From positions 7,527-71,526 of the forward strand of contig NZ_JEMA01000255.1 of assembly GCF_001589285.1 (NCBI RefSeq): a stretch of DNA of 64,000 nucleotides. Reading direction: 5' to 3'. Positions within the stretch are counted from its first letter, which is position 1, and each line of letters starts with the position of its first letter. Positions 44,049 to 52,752 of the stretch are shown one piece after another. The DNA comes from Sorangium cellulosum. GTDB lineage: Bacteria; Myxococcota_A; Polyangia; Polyangiales; Polyangiaceae. The position numbers and the translations under genes were made by a program. The notes below the pieces were generated by a model. The model had not been told where the DNA came from. It searched no databases and saw only the letters and a program-made list of their open reading frames with translations.

Positions 44049-44329
44049 GTCAGCTTTTCAGGGGGACTTCCACGACATCCCACACGACGTTCACGCCGGC
44101 TTCTCCAGCATCGGCCGCGAGCGCCGCAGCGTCCCCTGGCGGCGCGCCGGCAGGACGATGGCGGGAGCCAGCCCGGCCTTTCGCGATCCGGCGCGCGCCG
44201 GAAAGACCACCCACAGGCGCCAGCGTCCACGGTACCGTGGCGCAGCGCGTCTTGCCCCGGCAACCGCGTCGGCGGCACGCGGCGTGCTAACATCGCGAGC
44301 GGTCGAGGCCTATACCGACGAGAGGGAAC

Positions 44330-45034
44330 ATGAACCAGAACTACGTAGGATACGGGGCCCGGTCATCGGCGATCCGTGCCGGCACCGATTCGCGCGAGCG
44401 CTTCCTCGTGCGAACGTACAATCACCTGTTCGGGGCGATCGTCCTCTTCGCGGCGATCGAGGTCGCGCTTTTCAAGACCGGCGTCGCCTCGGTCATCGCC
44501 CGGGCGATGATGGGCACGAGCTGGTTGCTGGTGCTCGGGGGGTTCATGCTCGTGAGCTGGCTGGCCAGCCGCGCGGCGCACACCTCCATGTCGAAGCCGG
44601 TGCAATACGCCGCGCTGCTCGGCTACGTGCTCGCCCAGGCGATCCTCTTCGTGCCGCTCCTCTACATCGCGGACATGGTCGCCCCCGGCGCGATCCAGAG
44701 CGCCGGGCTCGCCACGATGGCCGGCTTCGCCGGGCTCACAGCGATCGCATTCGTGACCCGCAAGGACTTCTCCTTCCTGGGCGCGCTCCTTCGCTGGGGC
44801 GGCATCTGCGCGCTCGTCCTCATAGCGGCCGGCGTGCTGTTCGGCTTCCAGCTCGGCACGTTCTTCAGCGTCGCGATGGTCGCGTTCGCCGGCGCTGCGA
44901 TCCTCTACGACACGTCGAACGTCCTCCACCACTTCCCCGAGGACCGGTATGTCGGCGCCGCGCTCGAGCTCTTCGCGTCCGTCGCCATGCTGTTCTGGTA
45001 CATCCTCCGCCTCTTCACCAGCTCCCGCGACTGA
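44330..45034 (+). CDS. Bax inhibitor-1/YccA family membrane protein
   Basis: Encodes 234 aa with GAGAGGGAAC before the ATG. After a short cytoplasmic N-terminus (residues 1-28) there are seven hydrophobic segments. Family-typical phrases: FLVRTYNHLFGAIVLFAAIE, YVLAQAILFVPLLYIA, and AILYDTSNVLHHF with the conserved Asp. BI-1/YccA proteins are pH-sensitive calcium-leak channels, and YccA inhibits FtsH. A perfect 14-bp palindrome (CCACGGTACCGTGG, 44227-44240) is upstream. A giant hairpin begins 8 bp after the stop. Confidence 0.9.
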   Translation: MNQNYVGYGARSSAIRAGTDSRERFLVRTYNHLFGAIVLFAAIEVALFKTGVASVIARAMMGTSWLLVLGGFMLVSWLASRAAHTSMSKPVQYAALLGYVLAQAILFVPLLYIADMVAPGAIQSAGLATMAGFAGLTAIAFVTRKDFSFLGALLRWGGICALVLIAAGVLFGFQLGTFFSVAMVAFAGAAILYDTSNVLHHFPEDRYVGAALELFASVAMLFWYILRLFTSSRD

Positions 45035-45041
45035 GCGGCAC

Positions 45042-45148
45042 GCACCCGCTTCGGATACGGGCCCACCTCGGCGTTTTCGGTGCTCGGCGTACGGGAGTAC
45101 GCCTGCGCGCCGAAAACGCCGATCTGGGCCCGTCTCCTGTGCGGGTGC
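45042..45148. repeat. 107-bp near-perfect inverted repeat (giant hairpin)
   Basis: The left arm (45042-45092) and right arm (45097-45148) are complementary over about 44 of 51-52 positions around a GGGA loop. Identical blocks include GCACCCGC/GCGGGTGC, ACGGGCCCA/TGGGCCCGT, TCGGCGTTTTCGG/CCGAAAACGCCGA and GGCGTAC/GTACGCC. It starts 8 bp after the BI-1 stop. It may act as a terminator or RNA stabiliser, or be a dispersed palindromic element (REP or MITE-like). No transposase or target duplication is visible. Confidence 0.85.
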
Positions 45149-45240
45149 GCGCCGCTCGGCGGGGCGTGTGCCGGAAGGCGCGCCGCTCGGCGGGGCGTTT
45201 GCCGGATGGCGCCGAGCGGCGGCGGGGCGTAGCCGGACGG
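45146..45240. repeat. Short degenerate direct repeats
   Basis: Three tandem copies of a roughly 30-bp unit, CGCGCCGCTCGGCGGGGCGT followed by a KTTGCCGGA-like end, lie between the giant hairpin and the GH5 gene. Copies 1 and 2 differ at a few bases; copy 3 is inverted in part (GCGCCGAGCGGCGGCGGGGC). No function is apparent. Confidence 0.5.
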
Positions 45241-45292
45241 GAACGCTTGCGCGCTCGGACGTGCCAGGGTCTCATGCGGCCGAGGAGCGACT

Positions 45293-46408
45293 GTGAGGAA
45301 GATTGCGTGGGCGCTGGTGGGGCTCGGGGTTGTTCTTGCAGCGTGCCGAGGGGGGGACGCGGAGAAGAAAGGCGAAACGGTCGCGGCCGTCACCGTGAGC
45401 GGCGCGGGCGAGGCAGAGATCCTCGCGCGGCCGCTCTCGCTCAGGGGCGTCAGCCTCGCAGGGGCGGAGTTCGCGGTCGACCCGTTCGGCAAAGGCACGC
45501 TCCCAGGCACCCCGGGGGTCCACTACACCTACCCGGATCCCGCGTTCTCCAAGGGATATACGTCCGCGGATTACTTCCTGGCCAGGGGGATGAACACCTT
45601 CCGGGTGCCGTTTCGCTGGGAACGACTGCAGCCCGCGCGCAACCAGCCGCTCAACGCCGCAGAGCTGAACCGGCTGAAGACGACCGTCAACAACCTGGTC
45701 GCCAAAGGCGCTTACGTGGTGCTCGATGTGCACAACTATGGGCGCTATGGAACCGGTGTCGTCGGCGCAGAGATCCCGAACGCGGATTTCGCCGAGTTCT
45801 GGGGGCGGGTGGCCGTCGAGTTCAAGGGCAACACGAAGGTGGTGTTCGCCCTCATGAACGAGCCGCACGACATGCCGACCGAGACGTGGATCGAGGCCGC
45901 CAACGCCGCGATCGTCTCGATCCGCAGCACCGGAGCGACGAACCTCATCCTCGTCCCCGGTAACGGGTGGTCCGGAGCGCACAGCTTCGATGCGACCTTC
46001 TACGGAACATCGAACGCCGAGGCGCTCCTCAAGATCGTCGACCCGAAGCAGGCCGTCGCGTTCGAGGTCCACCAGCACCTCGACGAAGATTCCTCGGGAA
46101 AATCGCCCAGTTGCGTCAGCGAGACCGTCGGGGTGGAGCGCCTGAAGGTGTTCACGGCGTGGCTCAGGAAGCACCGGAAAAAGGGGTTCCTCGGCGAGTT
46201 CAGCGGCGGGGCGAGCGCTGTATGCCTGAAGGCGATCGCCAACGTCGCGATCTACCTCGAGCAAAACAAGGACGTTTACGTGGGCTGGACCTACTGGGCG
46301 GCAGGGCCCTCCTGGAAGGACTACTTCACGTCGCTCGAGCCGCGAGATGGCGCAGACACGCCGCAGATGATCTCGCTACAAGCGCATCTGTCGGCGTCGG
46401 TTCGGTAG
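45293..46408 (+). CDS. Glycoside hydrolase family 5 lipoprotein (endoglucanase-like)
   Basis: Encodes 371 aa from a GTG at 45293 with GAGGAG upstream. A lipobox VVLAAC puts the lipid Cys at residue 18. The GH5 barrel shows RGVSLAGAEF, GMNTFRVPFRWERLQP, YVVLDVHNYGRYG, the acid/base Glu190 in FALMNEPHD and the nucleophile Glu302 in GFLGEFSGG. W-x-YW-A near the end also fits. GH5 retaining enzymes cleave beta-1,4-glucans or mannans; a cell-surface cellulase suits a cellulose-degrading Sorangium. No carbohydrate-binding module is attached. Confidence 0.92.
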   Translation: MRKIAWALVGLGVVLAACRGGDAEKKGETVAAVTVSGAGEAEILARPLSLRGVSLAGAEFAVDPFGKGTLPGTPGVHYTYPDPAFSKGYTSADYFLARGMNTFRVPFRWERLQPARNQPLNAAELNRLKTTVNNLVAKGAYVVLDVHNYGRYGTGVVGAEIPNADFAEFWGRVAVEFKGNTKVVFALMNEPHDMPTETWIEAANAAIVSIRSTGATNLILVPGNGWSGAHSFDATFYGTSNAEALLKIVDPKQAVAFEVHQHLDEDSSGKSPSCVSETVGVERLKVFTAWLRKHRKKGFLGEFSGGASAVCLKAIANVAIYLEQNKDVYVGWTYWAAGPSWKDYFTSLEPRDGADTPQMISLQAHLSASVR

Positions 46409-46439
46409 CCGGTGCCCCCGGGGCCGGCGGTCGCTTCTC

Positions 46440-46946
46440 TCAGGATCCGAAGAGGCCCTGCGCCGCGCGCACCAGAGAGAAGAGCAGCAGGCCCGCCAGC
46501 GCGACGAAGCCCCCCACCACGATCAGCAGCCCCGCATAGAAGCGGGCATCCGAGGGGCGCGCGCCGCCCTGGCTCCGCGCGGCGAGGTGCGACCGCAGGA
46601 GGTCGAGGTTGCGCACGTTCGCCTTGTAAGCCGCGTCGAAGAGGTCGCCCAGGAGGGGGATCATGCCGATCAGCGCCTCGAGACCCACGTTGAGCATCAT
46701 GCGCAGCAACGTCGAGGCGGGGAGGCGGTACCGCGTCGCCGCGAGGACGATGTACATCGAGAGCCCGAAGCCGATGAGATCCCCGACGCCCGGGATCAGC
46801 CCGATCACCGCGTCGTAGCCGACCCGGTAGCCGACGCCGGGGATGCGAATGGCGTTGTCCAGAAACTGCCCGAGCGCGTTCAGGCGCCTCAGCCGTTCAT
46901 CCTCGATGTCAACGGTCTTGAGCGCGGCGATGGGGGGCACGGGCAT
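46440..46946 (-). CDS. DUF4112 membrane protein
   Basis: Encodes 168 aa from the ATG at 46946; the frame continues upstream but without a start that fits. Residues 20-60 read RLNALGQFLDNAIRIPGVGY and then GLIPGVGDLIGFGLSMYI, the hallmark of DUF4112 with its repeated I-P-x-x-G-D motif (GMIPLLGDLFDAAYKAN near 120). Three to four transmembrane segments are predicted, one of them at the C-terminus. Function unknown in the family. Divergent from the DUF4126-like gene. Confidence 0.88.
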   Translation of the reverse strand: MPVPPIAALKTVDIEDERLRRLNALGQFLDNAIRIPGVGYRVGYDAVIGLIPGVGDLIGFGLSMYIVLAATRYRLPASTLLRMMLNVGLEALIGMIPLLGDLFDAAYKANVRNLDLLRSHLAARSQGGARPSDARFYAGLLIVVGGFVALAGLLLFSLVRAAQGLFGS

Positions 46947-47256
46947 GGCGGACCGTTCTCCGGGATGCAAGGTGGAGCCTCTCAGGTAGTGCACCGCCCG
47001 CGCCCCATCAACCGCGACGCCGGAGGACCTGCAGGACAGGCCGTCGCCCAGGTCCGCGGTTTCTCCGGTTCCGGACATCGCGAAGAAGCGGACGGACGCA
47101 GGGCGCTCCGCGCTGTCGGAGTGCGGTGCCCCGGCTCACCGCGAGCGGGGACGGGCCGGCGCGCTGCGGGCAGAGGTCGTTCAGGAGCGCTCCCCGTCGC
47201 CCGGACGGAGAGCGCGCACGCCAACCGGGGCATATGCGTTGCTACTGCCGGTCGTC
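46947..47256. other. Divergent intergenic region
   Basis: About 310 bp between the DUF4112 and DUF4126-like genes. Nothing beyond the required promoters is expected and no convincing hexamer pair was found. An in-frame TTG at 47239 could extend the right-hand gene. Confidence 0.35.
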
Positions 47257-47781
47257 ATGGCGACAGCATCGTTTTTTGGAGGCGCCCGGCGGTCCAGCTC
47301 CTCGGAGATCGTTCTCCTCGGGCAGGCCGCAGGGCTCGGGCTGGTGACCGGAATGCGTTCCATGCTGGGCGTGAGGATCCTCGCGTCCAGCGCCCGGCGT
47401 GGCGCGTTCGACGGGCAGAGCGGGAGCTTCTGGCGCGCGCTCCGCTCGCCGACAGCGCAGCGCGTGATGAGCGTGCTCGCGGGCGGGGAGCTCTTGTTGG
47501 ACAAGCTGCCCTCCGCGCCGAGCCGCCTCTCGAGAGGGCCGCTGAGCGGGCGCCTCGTGATCGGGGCGCTCCTCGGCGCCGCGGTAGGCGCCCAGAGCCC
47601 CGAGAAGAACCTGCGCGTCGCCGGCGCTGTGGTGGGCGCCGTGGCGGCCGCGCTGGGGGCGCTCGCCGGCAACCGCGCCCGCGCGTGGATGAACCGCGGG
47701 ACGCGCGTTCCCGCCCCGGTCGGAGCCATGATCGAGGACGCGATCGCCTTCGGCCTGGGCGCCGTGATCGCGCGCCGCTGA
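47257..47781 (+). CDS. DUF4126-like membrane protein
   Basis: Encodes 174 aa from the ATG at 47257; a TTG at 47239 is a weaker alternative. GQAAGLGLVTGMRSMLGVRI, LLLDKLPSAPSRLSRGPLSG and RLVIGALLGAAVGAQ match the DUF4126 pattern (G-R-S with D-K-L-P...P-G-P-L-x-G-R). Three or four short hydrophobic helices rich in Gly/Ala are present. The role of this family is not established. The downstream FadL-like gene is in the same direction, 106 bp away. Confidence 0.72.
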   Translation: MATASFFGGARRSSSSEIVLLGQAAGLGLVTGMRSMLGVRILASSARRGAFDGQSGSFWRALRSPTAQRVMSVLAGGELLLDKLPSAPSRLSRGPLSGRLVIGALLGAAVGAQSPEKNLRVAGAVVGAVAAALGALAGNRARAWMNRGTRVPAPVGAMIEDAIAFGLGAVIARR

Positions 47782-47887
47782 GCGGGCGCATGCGCAAGAG
47801 CGCCCGCAGGGGGCCTCCGGCCCGCGCGCACGTCGCTTCCTGCCACAGCGGGGCGCCGCTGCCGTTGCGGTCACGGCGCCGCGATGC

Positions 47888-49489
47888 ATGCTGGCGCCCG
47901 CCATGCCGCTGAGGCCGCGCGCTCACCTCCGCCGATCTGGACTGTGCGGCGCCCTCGTCGGCATGGCCAGCGCGCTCCTCGGCGCGCTGGGCGCATCCCC
48001 GGCGCGCGCCCAGGGAAGGTACGAGTCCGCGCTGCTCGGCGGGCGATCCGCGCTCCTCGGGAGCACAGGGGTCGTGCTCGGCGTCGACGGCGCGGCGCCC
48101 TTCCTGAATCCGGCGACGATCGTGCGCATCGAGGACCGCAACATCGCGTTCTCGTCGTCGTTCTTCCGCTACGCGCATCGAACGCTGGCGGCGTGGCACC
48201 AGCCAGGTCCTGTCGACGCCGATCGGTACGGGGACCTCCGGCTCGACCGGACGACGGTGACCGACCAGGGCCTGAGCACCCTCCCTGACGCGACCTGCTA
48301 CTTCTTCGACCTGAGGAGCGGCGCGCGAGACGGGAGTCCGGCGCGGGTGCCCGTCGGCCGCCAGACCCTCGCCGCGTGCCTCGCGAAGACGGAAGAGAGC
48401 GAGTTCGGGTTCGACGCGCTCGGGTTCTCGGGGGAGTCGGCCGGGCGCCGCGTGACCCAGGCGCAGACGCTCCGCTACAGGTGGGGGCGCTACAGCGCCG
48501 GCCCGTCGTGGAGCTACAGCGTCAACGACCGCCTCGCCGTGGGCGCCTCGCTCTCGGTCGTACGCACGCGGTACACGAGCGCGCTCAGCATCTCGAGCAT
48601 CGTGGAGGACACCGGTACGGGCGCGGCCAGCAGCACGACGTACCAGACGGCGCTCTCGGGAGACTCGTGGGACCTCCTCGCGCACCTCGGGGCGACGTAC
48701 CGGCTGACCCGGGTGTTCTCGGCCGGGATCAGCGTGAGGACGCCCAGCGTTCACGTCTTCGACTCCTTCGACGGGAGCTACCAGGACACGCTCGCGACCG
48801 GGACGGCGGCGGTGCGCCACTGGTCCGGCGCGGGGGAGTTCGTGGCGCCCTCTCCGGCCCGCGTGGCCGTGGGCGCGAGCGCGGAGTGGAGCAGGCTGCG
48901 GCTGGAGCTCGACGGCTTCTTCTACATGGGCCAGCCGGAGTTCGCGCGGATCGCCGCCGATCGGGAGGAGATCGCGATGGAGGCGGGGACGGTGACGAGC
49001 CGGCGGCAGAGCCGGTTCGGCGTCGTCGAGGCGGCGGCGCCCGTGGTCAACGTGGGGCTCGGCGCCGAGGTGTTCCTCACGCGCGATCTCAGCCTGGCGA
49101 GCGGCGTCGTCACGGATTTCAACGCGCTGTCCAGCCTGCGAGGACCCCTGTCCGTCGAGTCGAGGCTCTTCCTCGAGCGGATGAGCGGCGTGCACGCGGC
49201 GCTCGGCCTGGTGTCGTACACGCGGTACGGCGATCTCGTGTTCGGCGCGCGCTTCGATTACGCCGCGGGGCAGATGGCGGCGGTCAACACCTTCGCGTCC
49301 CCCGTGCGGCTGGACCCGATCGACTGCCGCGAGCTCGGCGCGACCCTGGTGCTCGCCGGGCGGATCAGCCTGCGCACCGTGGAGAACGTGGCGCGCGAGA
49401 TCGGGGACGCGGTGGAGGGCTCGGCCGCCGCGCCCTCGGAGCGAGGCGCGCCGCGGGAGCCGATGCGGGAGCCGGCCCAGAAGGACTGA
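47888..49489 (+). CDS. FadL/OmpP1-like outer membrane protein
   Basis: Encodes 533 aa; the ATG at 47888 or the one at 47903 is possible. A signal peptide ends in PARAQG near residue 42. The start of the mature part, GGRSALLGSTGVVLGVDGAA followed by PFLNPATIVRIED, is the typical N-P-A-x plug segment of FadL/TodX porins. The remaining sequence alternates amphipathic strands, for example YSAGPSWSYSVNDRLAVGAS and LVFGARFDYAAGQ. These barrels admit hydrophobic molecules. A C-terminal 40-residue soluble tail is unusual. Confidence 0.82.
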   Translation: MLAPAMPLRPRAHLRRSGLCGALVGMASALLGALGASPARAQGRYESALLGGRSALLGSTGVVLGVDGAAPFLNPATIVRIEDRNIAFSSSFFRYAHRTLAAWHQPGPVDADRYGDLRLDRTTVTDQGLSTLPDATCYFFDLRSGARDGSPARVPVGRQTLAACLAKTEESEFGFDALGFSGESAGRRVTQAQTLRYRWGRYSAGPSWSYSVNDRLAVGASLSVVRTRYTSALSISSIVEDTGTGAASSTTYQTALSGDSWDLLAHLGATYRLTRVFSAGISVRTPSVHVFDSFDGSYQDTLATGTAAVRHWSGAGEFVAPSPARVAVGASAEWSRLRLELDGFFYMGQPEFARIAADREEIAMEAGTVTSRRQSRFGVVEAAAPVVNVGLGAEVFLTRDLSLASGVVTDFNALSSLRGPLSVESRLFLERMSGVHAALGLVSYTRYGDLVFGARFDYAAGQMAAVNTFASPVRLDPIDCRELGATLVLAGRISLRTVENVAREIGDAVEGSAAAPSERGAPREPMREPAQKD

Positions 49490-49594
49490 GCGGCGACGCG
49501 GCGCTCCCCGCGGCCGAGGGGATCGAGGGCAGGAGCCGCGGCGCCTCGGGTCACGGCAGATCCGCGTCCGGTCGCGGGCGCGGCGCAGCGCGCG

Positions 49595-51556
49595 TCACGC
49601 CAGCGGCTGCGGCAGGTCGTCGGGCGCGATCGGCACGACGCGCACCCGCTCCTCGTAGAGCGCGCCGCCCTCGCCGATGTCCGTGGTACGGGCGCGGATC
49701 AGCGCGTTGGCGCAGCGGCCGTCGCGCAGGTGGCCGCCCTTCGGGATGAGCGCCACGTCGCGGCGCTGGGCGGGATCGTGGCGGAGCCGCACCGTCATGG
49801 TGCCGACGCGCGACGCGATCCGACAGACGCCGCCGTCGGGTACGCCGCAGGCCGCGTCGGGGTGGACCGTGACGACGGCGGGGCCCTGCTGGGGCCGCGC
49901 CCACTGCGATGATTGCGACTTGTCGGTGGAGAGCGCCATGAGGAGCAGCGGGAGCTCGCCTGCGTCGGGATCGCCGCGCTCTTCCGGCGCCTCGGTGATC
50001 AGGTTGACCCGCCCGCTCGGGGTCGGGAACTTCCGGTCCGCGAACAGCACCTGCGGCGCCAGCGGGTTGCGCACCGGCCCGCGCTCCAGCGTCTCGAGGG
50101 TGACGCCGAACGGCGCGAGCTTGGGCTCGGTGAGCCGCCGCTTCCAGTCGCGGGCGCTGCCGTCGAGCGCGCCGCCGAGGCCGACGCGCCGCGCGAGCGC
50201 CTGCATGATCTCGAGGTCGCTCTTCACCCCGTCCGGCGGCGGGACCACGGGCGTGGAGACGCCGAGGTAGTGGTGGCCGTAGGCGCCCAGGACGTCGTCG
50301 GCCTCGAGGAGCGTCCTCGTGGGCAGCACGAGGTGGGCGACCCGCGCGGTGTCCGTGAGGAAGGAGTCGGCGACGACGACGAACTCGCGGGTCGCGAGCG
50401 CCTCCGCGACGGCGCCGGAGTCGGGCAGCATCGCGACCGGGTTGCCGGCGGTCACCCAGACGGCGCGGATCGGCGGGTCGCTCATCCCGAGCACCTCCTG
50501 CCCGAACAGCGGCTCGCAGACGGTGCGGGGCGCGGCGCGATCGCCCTGGAGCTGCGCGAGGTCGAACGCGCCGCGCCGCTTGAAGTAGAACGAGACGCCG
50601 CCGCCGGGGACGCCGAGGTTCCCGCTGACGGCCGAGAGCGCGTCGAGGGCGCGCACGATCGCCCCGCCCGAGGTGCGGCGGCCCATGCCCCAGCCGACGA
50701 GGATGGCCGCGGGTCGCTCGGCGCCGAGGCGGCGCGCGAGATCGAGCGCGGCGCGCTCGGGCACGTCGGCGTCGCGGCACCACGCGGCCACGGAGCGGCG
50801 CTGCGCGAGCGCGCGGAAGTCGTCGAGGTGGTCGCAGTAGTCCGCGGCGCGCGGGTCGGTCCACCCCTCGTCGAAGAGCACGCGGGCGACGGCCATGGCG
50901 AGCGCGAAATCGCCGCCTGGACGGGGCTGGTAGAAGGCGCTGCACAGGGAGGCCGTCTTGTGGTGCACGGGATCGATGAGCACGAGCTCCGCGCCGCGCG
51001 CCTTGGCCTCGCGCAGCACCGGGAGGGTGTGCGGGCTCGAGGTGAAGACGTTCTTGCCCCAGAGCAGGATGTGCCGGGCGTTCTTCAGGTCGGCGAGGTC
51101 GTTGCTGTCCTCCTCGCCGAAATCGGCGAGCTGCGCGGCGTCGCCCGCGCCGGAGCAGATGTCGCCGCGCTTGACAGTGACCGGCCCGAACCGCGCGAAG
51201 AAGGCGTCGGGCATCGTCGTGAGCATCCCGAGCGAGCCGCCGCTCCGGTAATGAAAGATCGCGGCCGGGCCCGACTCGCCGCGGATCCGGAGCAGCCGCT
51301 CGGCCGCGGTGTCGAGCGCCTCGTCCCACGAGACGGGCGTGAGCTCGCCGCCCTTGCGGAGCAGCGGCGCGGTCAGGCGCTCGGGCGAGTACTGCGTCTC
51401 CAGGAAGCGCGACGTCCTGTAGCAGAGGAAGCCTCGCGTGATCGGGTGGTCCGGGTCGCCGCCGAGGCGCACGATGCGGCCATCCTCCACGGTGGCCACG
51501 ATGCTGCAGGCGTCGGGGCAATCGCGGTTGCAGAGGGTCTTGCGGATCTGCTGCAT
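49595..51556 (-). CDS. Molybdopterin-dependent oxidoreductase
   Basis: Encodes 653 aa. The N-terminal [4Fe-4S] motif is C9-x3-C13-x3-C17 in LCNRDCPDACSIV, with the fourth Cys at about 45 (GFLCYRTSR). Mo-bis-MGD binding segments include SWDEALDTAAERLL, HILLWGKNVFTSSPHTL, AILVGWGMGRRTSGG and VWVTAGNPVAMLPDS. DICSGAGDAAQLADFG contains the likely Mo-ligand Cys near residue 134. No Tat signal is seen, so it is cytoplasmic. Substrate unknown; the family covers formate, polysulfide, thiosulfate and pyrogallol enzymes. No Fe-S or membrane subunit is adjacent. Confidence 0.9.
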   Translation of the reverse strand: MQQIRKTLCNRDCPDACSIVATVEDGRIVRLGGDPDHPITRGFLCYRTSRFLETQYSPERLTAPLLRKGGELTPVSWDEALDTAAERLLRIRGESGPAAIFHYRSGGSLGMLTTMPDAFFARFGPVTVKRGDICSGAGDAAQLADFGEEDSNDLADLKNARHILLWGKNVFTSSPHTLPVLREAKARGAELVLIDPVHHKTASLCSAFYQPRPGGDFALAMAVARVLFDEGWTDPRAADYCDHLDDFRALAQRRSVAAWCRDADVPERAALDLARRLGAERPAAILVGWGMGRRTSGGAIVRALDALSAVSGNLGVPGGGVSFYFKRRGAFDLAQLQGDRAAPRTVCEPLFGQEVLGMSDPPIRAVWVTAGNPVAMLPDSGAVAEALATREFVVVADSFLTDTARVAHLVLPTRTLLEADDVLGAYGHHYLGVSTPVVPPPDGVKSDLEIMQALARRVGLGGALDGSARDWKRRLTEPKLAPFGVTLETLERGPVRNPLAPQVLFADRKFPTPSGRVNLITEAPEERGDPDAGELPLLLMALSTDKSQSSQWARPQQGPAVVTVHPDAACGVPDGGVCRIASRVGTMTVRLRHDPAQRRDVALIPKGGHLRDGRCANALIRARTTDIGEGGALYEERVRVVPIAPDDLPQPLA

Positions 51557-51654
51557 GCCGGGAGCCTAGACCAGGCGGGCGTGCGGGGGTACGCCCGCTC
51601 GCCGGTCCGGGCTCCCTCCACGGGCACCTGACGGGGACTGGAAGCGGGGAGGGG

Positions 51655-52611
51655 CTAGTCGGCGAGGCGCTCGGGGGCGTACTCGCGCGACTCGTCGCCG
51701 GAGACCTCCTGCGCGATGACACGGAGCTGCTCGTAGCGCTCGCGCAGGAGCGACCAGAGGCGATCGCGGATGTCCCTCGAGTCGAGGCGCTCGGGAGGGC
51801 GGGTGTTGCTGAGCAGCCACTTCGCGGTGCTGTTGATCCGGGTGACCTCTTCCCTGGTGATCGAGATCCGGCCCTGGACGTGGCCCCACCGGTCCTGGAT
51901 GAGGTTCGTGATCGTGGCCGCCGCGCTCGCTGGATCGCCGGCGACGAGCGCGCGCCGGACGATGCCGTAGGTCTCCGGGACGATGCCGCGCGGGAAGCAC
52001 ACCTCGGCCGCGGCGATCGTCGGGCGCAGCGCCTCGTAGAGCTCGTCGAGCCGCTCGGTCACCTCGGGAGGCGGCGCGCTCTCGGGCTGCATGCGCGTCA
52101 CCGCGTAGTCGAGCGCCATCGCGAGCTCCGGCAAGCTGCGGATCGCGTCGAAGCGCGACTTCGGCAGCCGGCGCCGGTGGCGCGCCGGATCGCGCGTGAC
52201 GGACTGGACGGCGCGCCGGACGATCGCGAGCACCCCGGCCGCGTCCCCGCGGAAGGCCTGCACGTTGGCCGCGGGGAGGTCGCTCGCCGGCATCGCGTAG
52301 CGCTCGTAGCGCTCGCGGTCGAGGCTCTCGTCGCCCCGGGCGCGCGGATCGACCGGCGGCGACGCTGCGACCGAGGGCGGGGGCGGCTCGGCCGGCTCCG
52401 GCCGCTCGGGTGCCGCCTGCAGCGGCTCGCCCGCGCCGGGGCGCGCTGGTGGAGAGGGCGCCTCGGCGGCGCTCCTCGGCTCGTCCGGACCGGGCTCCAC
52501 CGGGCCGGACGCCGCGCTCTGGGCGGAGCTCTCGGCCTCGAGCGGTGTGGACCGAAGCGCTGGATCCCGCAGCGCCTCGAGGTCGTCTCGCGCACGCGTC
52601 ATCTCGATCAT
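51655..52611 (-). CDS. Hypothetical protein with Pro/Ala-rich N-terminus
   Basis: Encodes 318 aa from the ATG at 52611 (or 52602). Residues 15-100 are a Pro/Ala/Glu-rich disordered head. The rest is predicted mostly helical with LRPTIAAAEVCFPRGIVPET, AATITNLIQDRWGHVQGRIS and SLLRERYEQLRVIAQEVSGD. No signal peptide, transmembrane segment or catalytic motif is visible. It lies between an oxidoreductase and a pseudouridine synthase on the same strand. Function not recognised. Confidence 0.65.
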   Translation of the reverse strand: MIEMTRARDDLEALRDPALRSTPLEAESSAQSAASGPVEPGPDEPRSAAEAPSPPARPGAGEPLQAAPERPEPAEPPPPSVAASPPVDPRARGDESLDRERYERYAMPASDLPAANVQAFRGDAAGVLAIVRRAVQSVTRDPARHRRRLPKSRFDAIRSLPELAMALDYAVTRMQPESAPPPEVTERLDELYEALRPTIAAAEVCFPRGIVPETYGIVRRALVAGDPASAAATITNLIQDRWGHVQGRISITREEVTRINSTAKWLLSNTRPPERLDSRDIRDRLWSLLRERYEQLRVIAQEVSGDESREYAPERLAD

Positions 52612-52752
52612 CGTACGTAAGTCGGCGCGACGGCACAAGATCCGGAGCCGCTGGCGAGCGCTGCCGTCGCCATGCCTCCGCCCGCTCCGCGCGCTTTCGC
52701 GCCGCTCCCCTCGGTTCGTCGCCGTTCCGCTCCGCGCTGCGCCGTTCACGCC

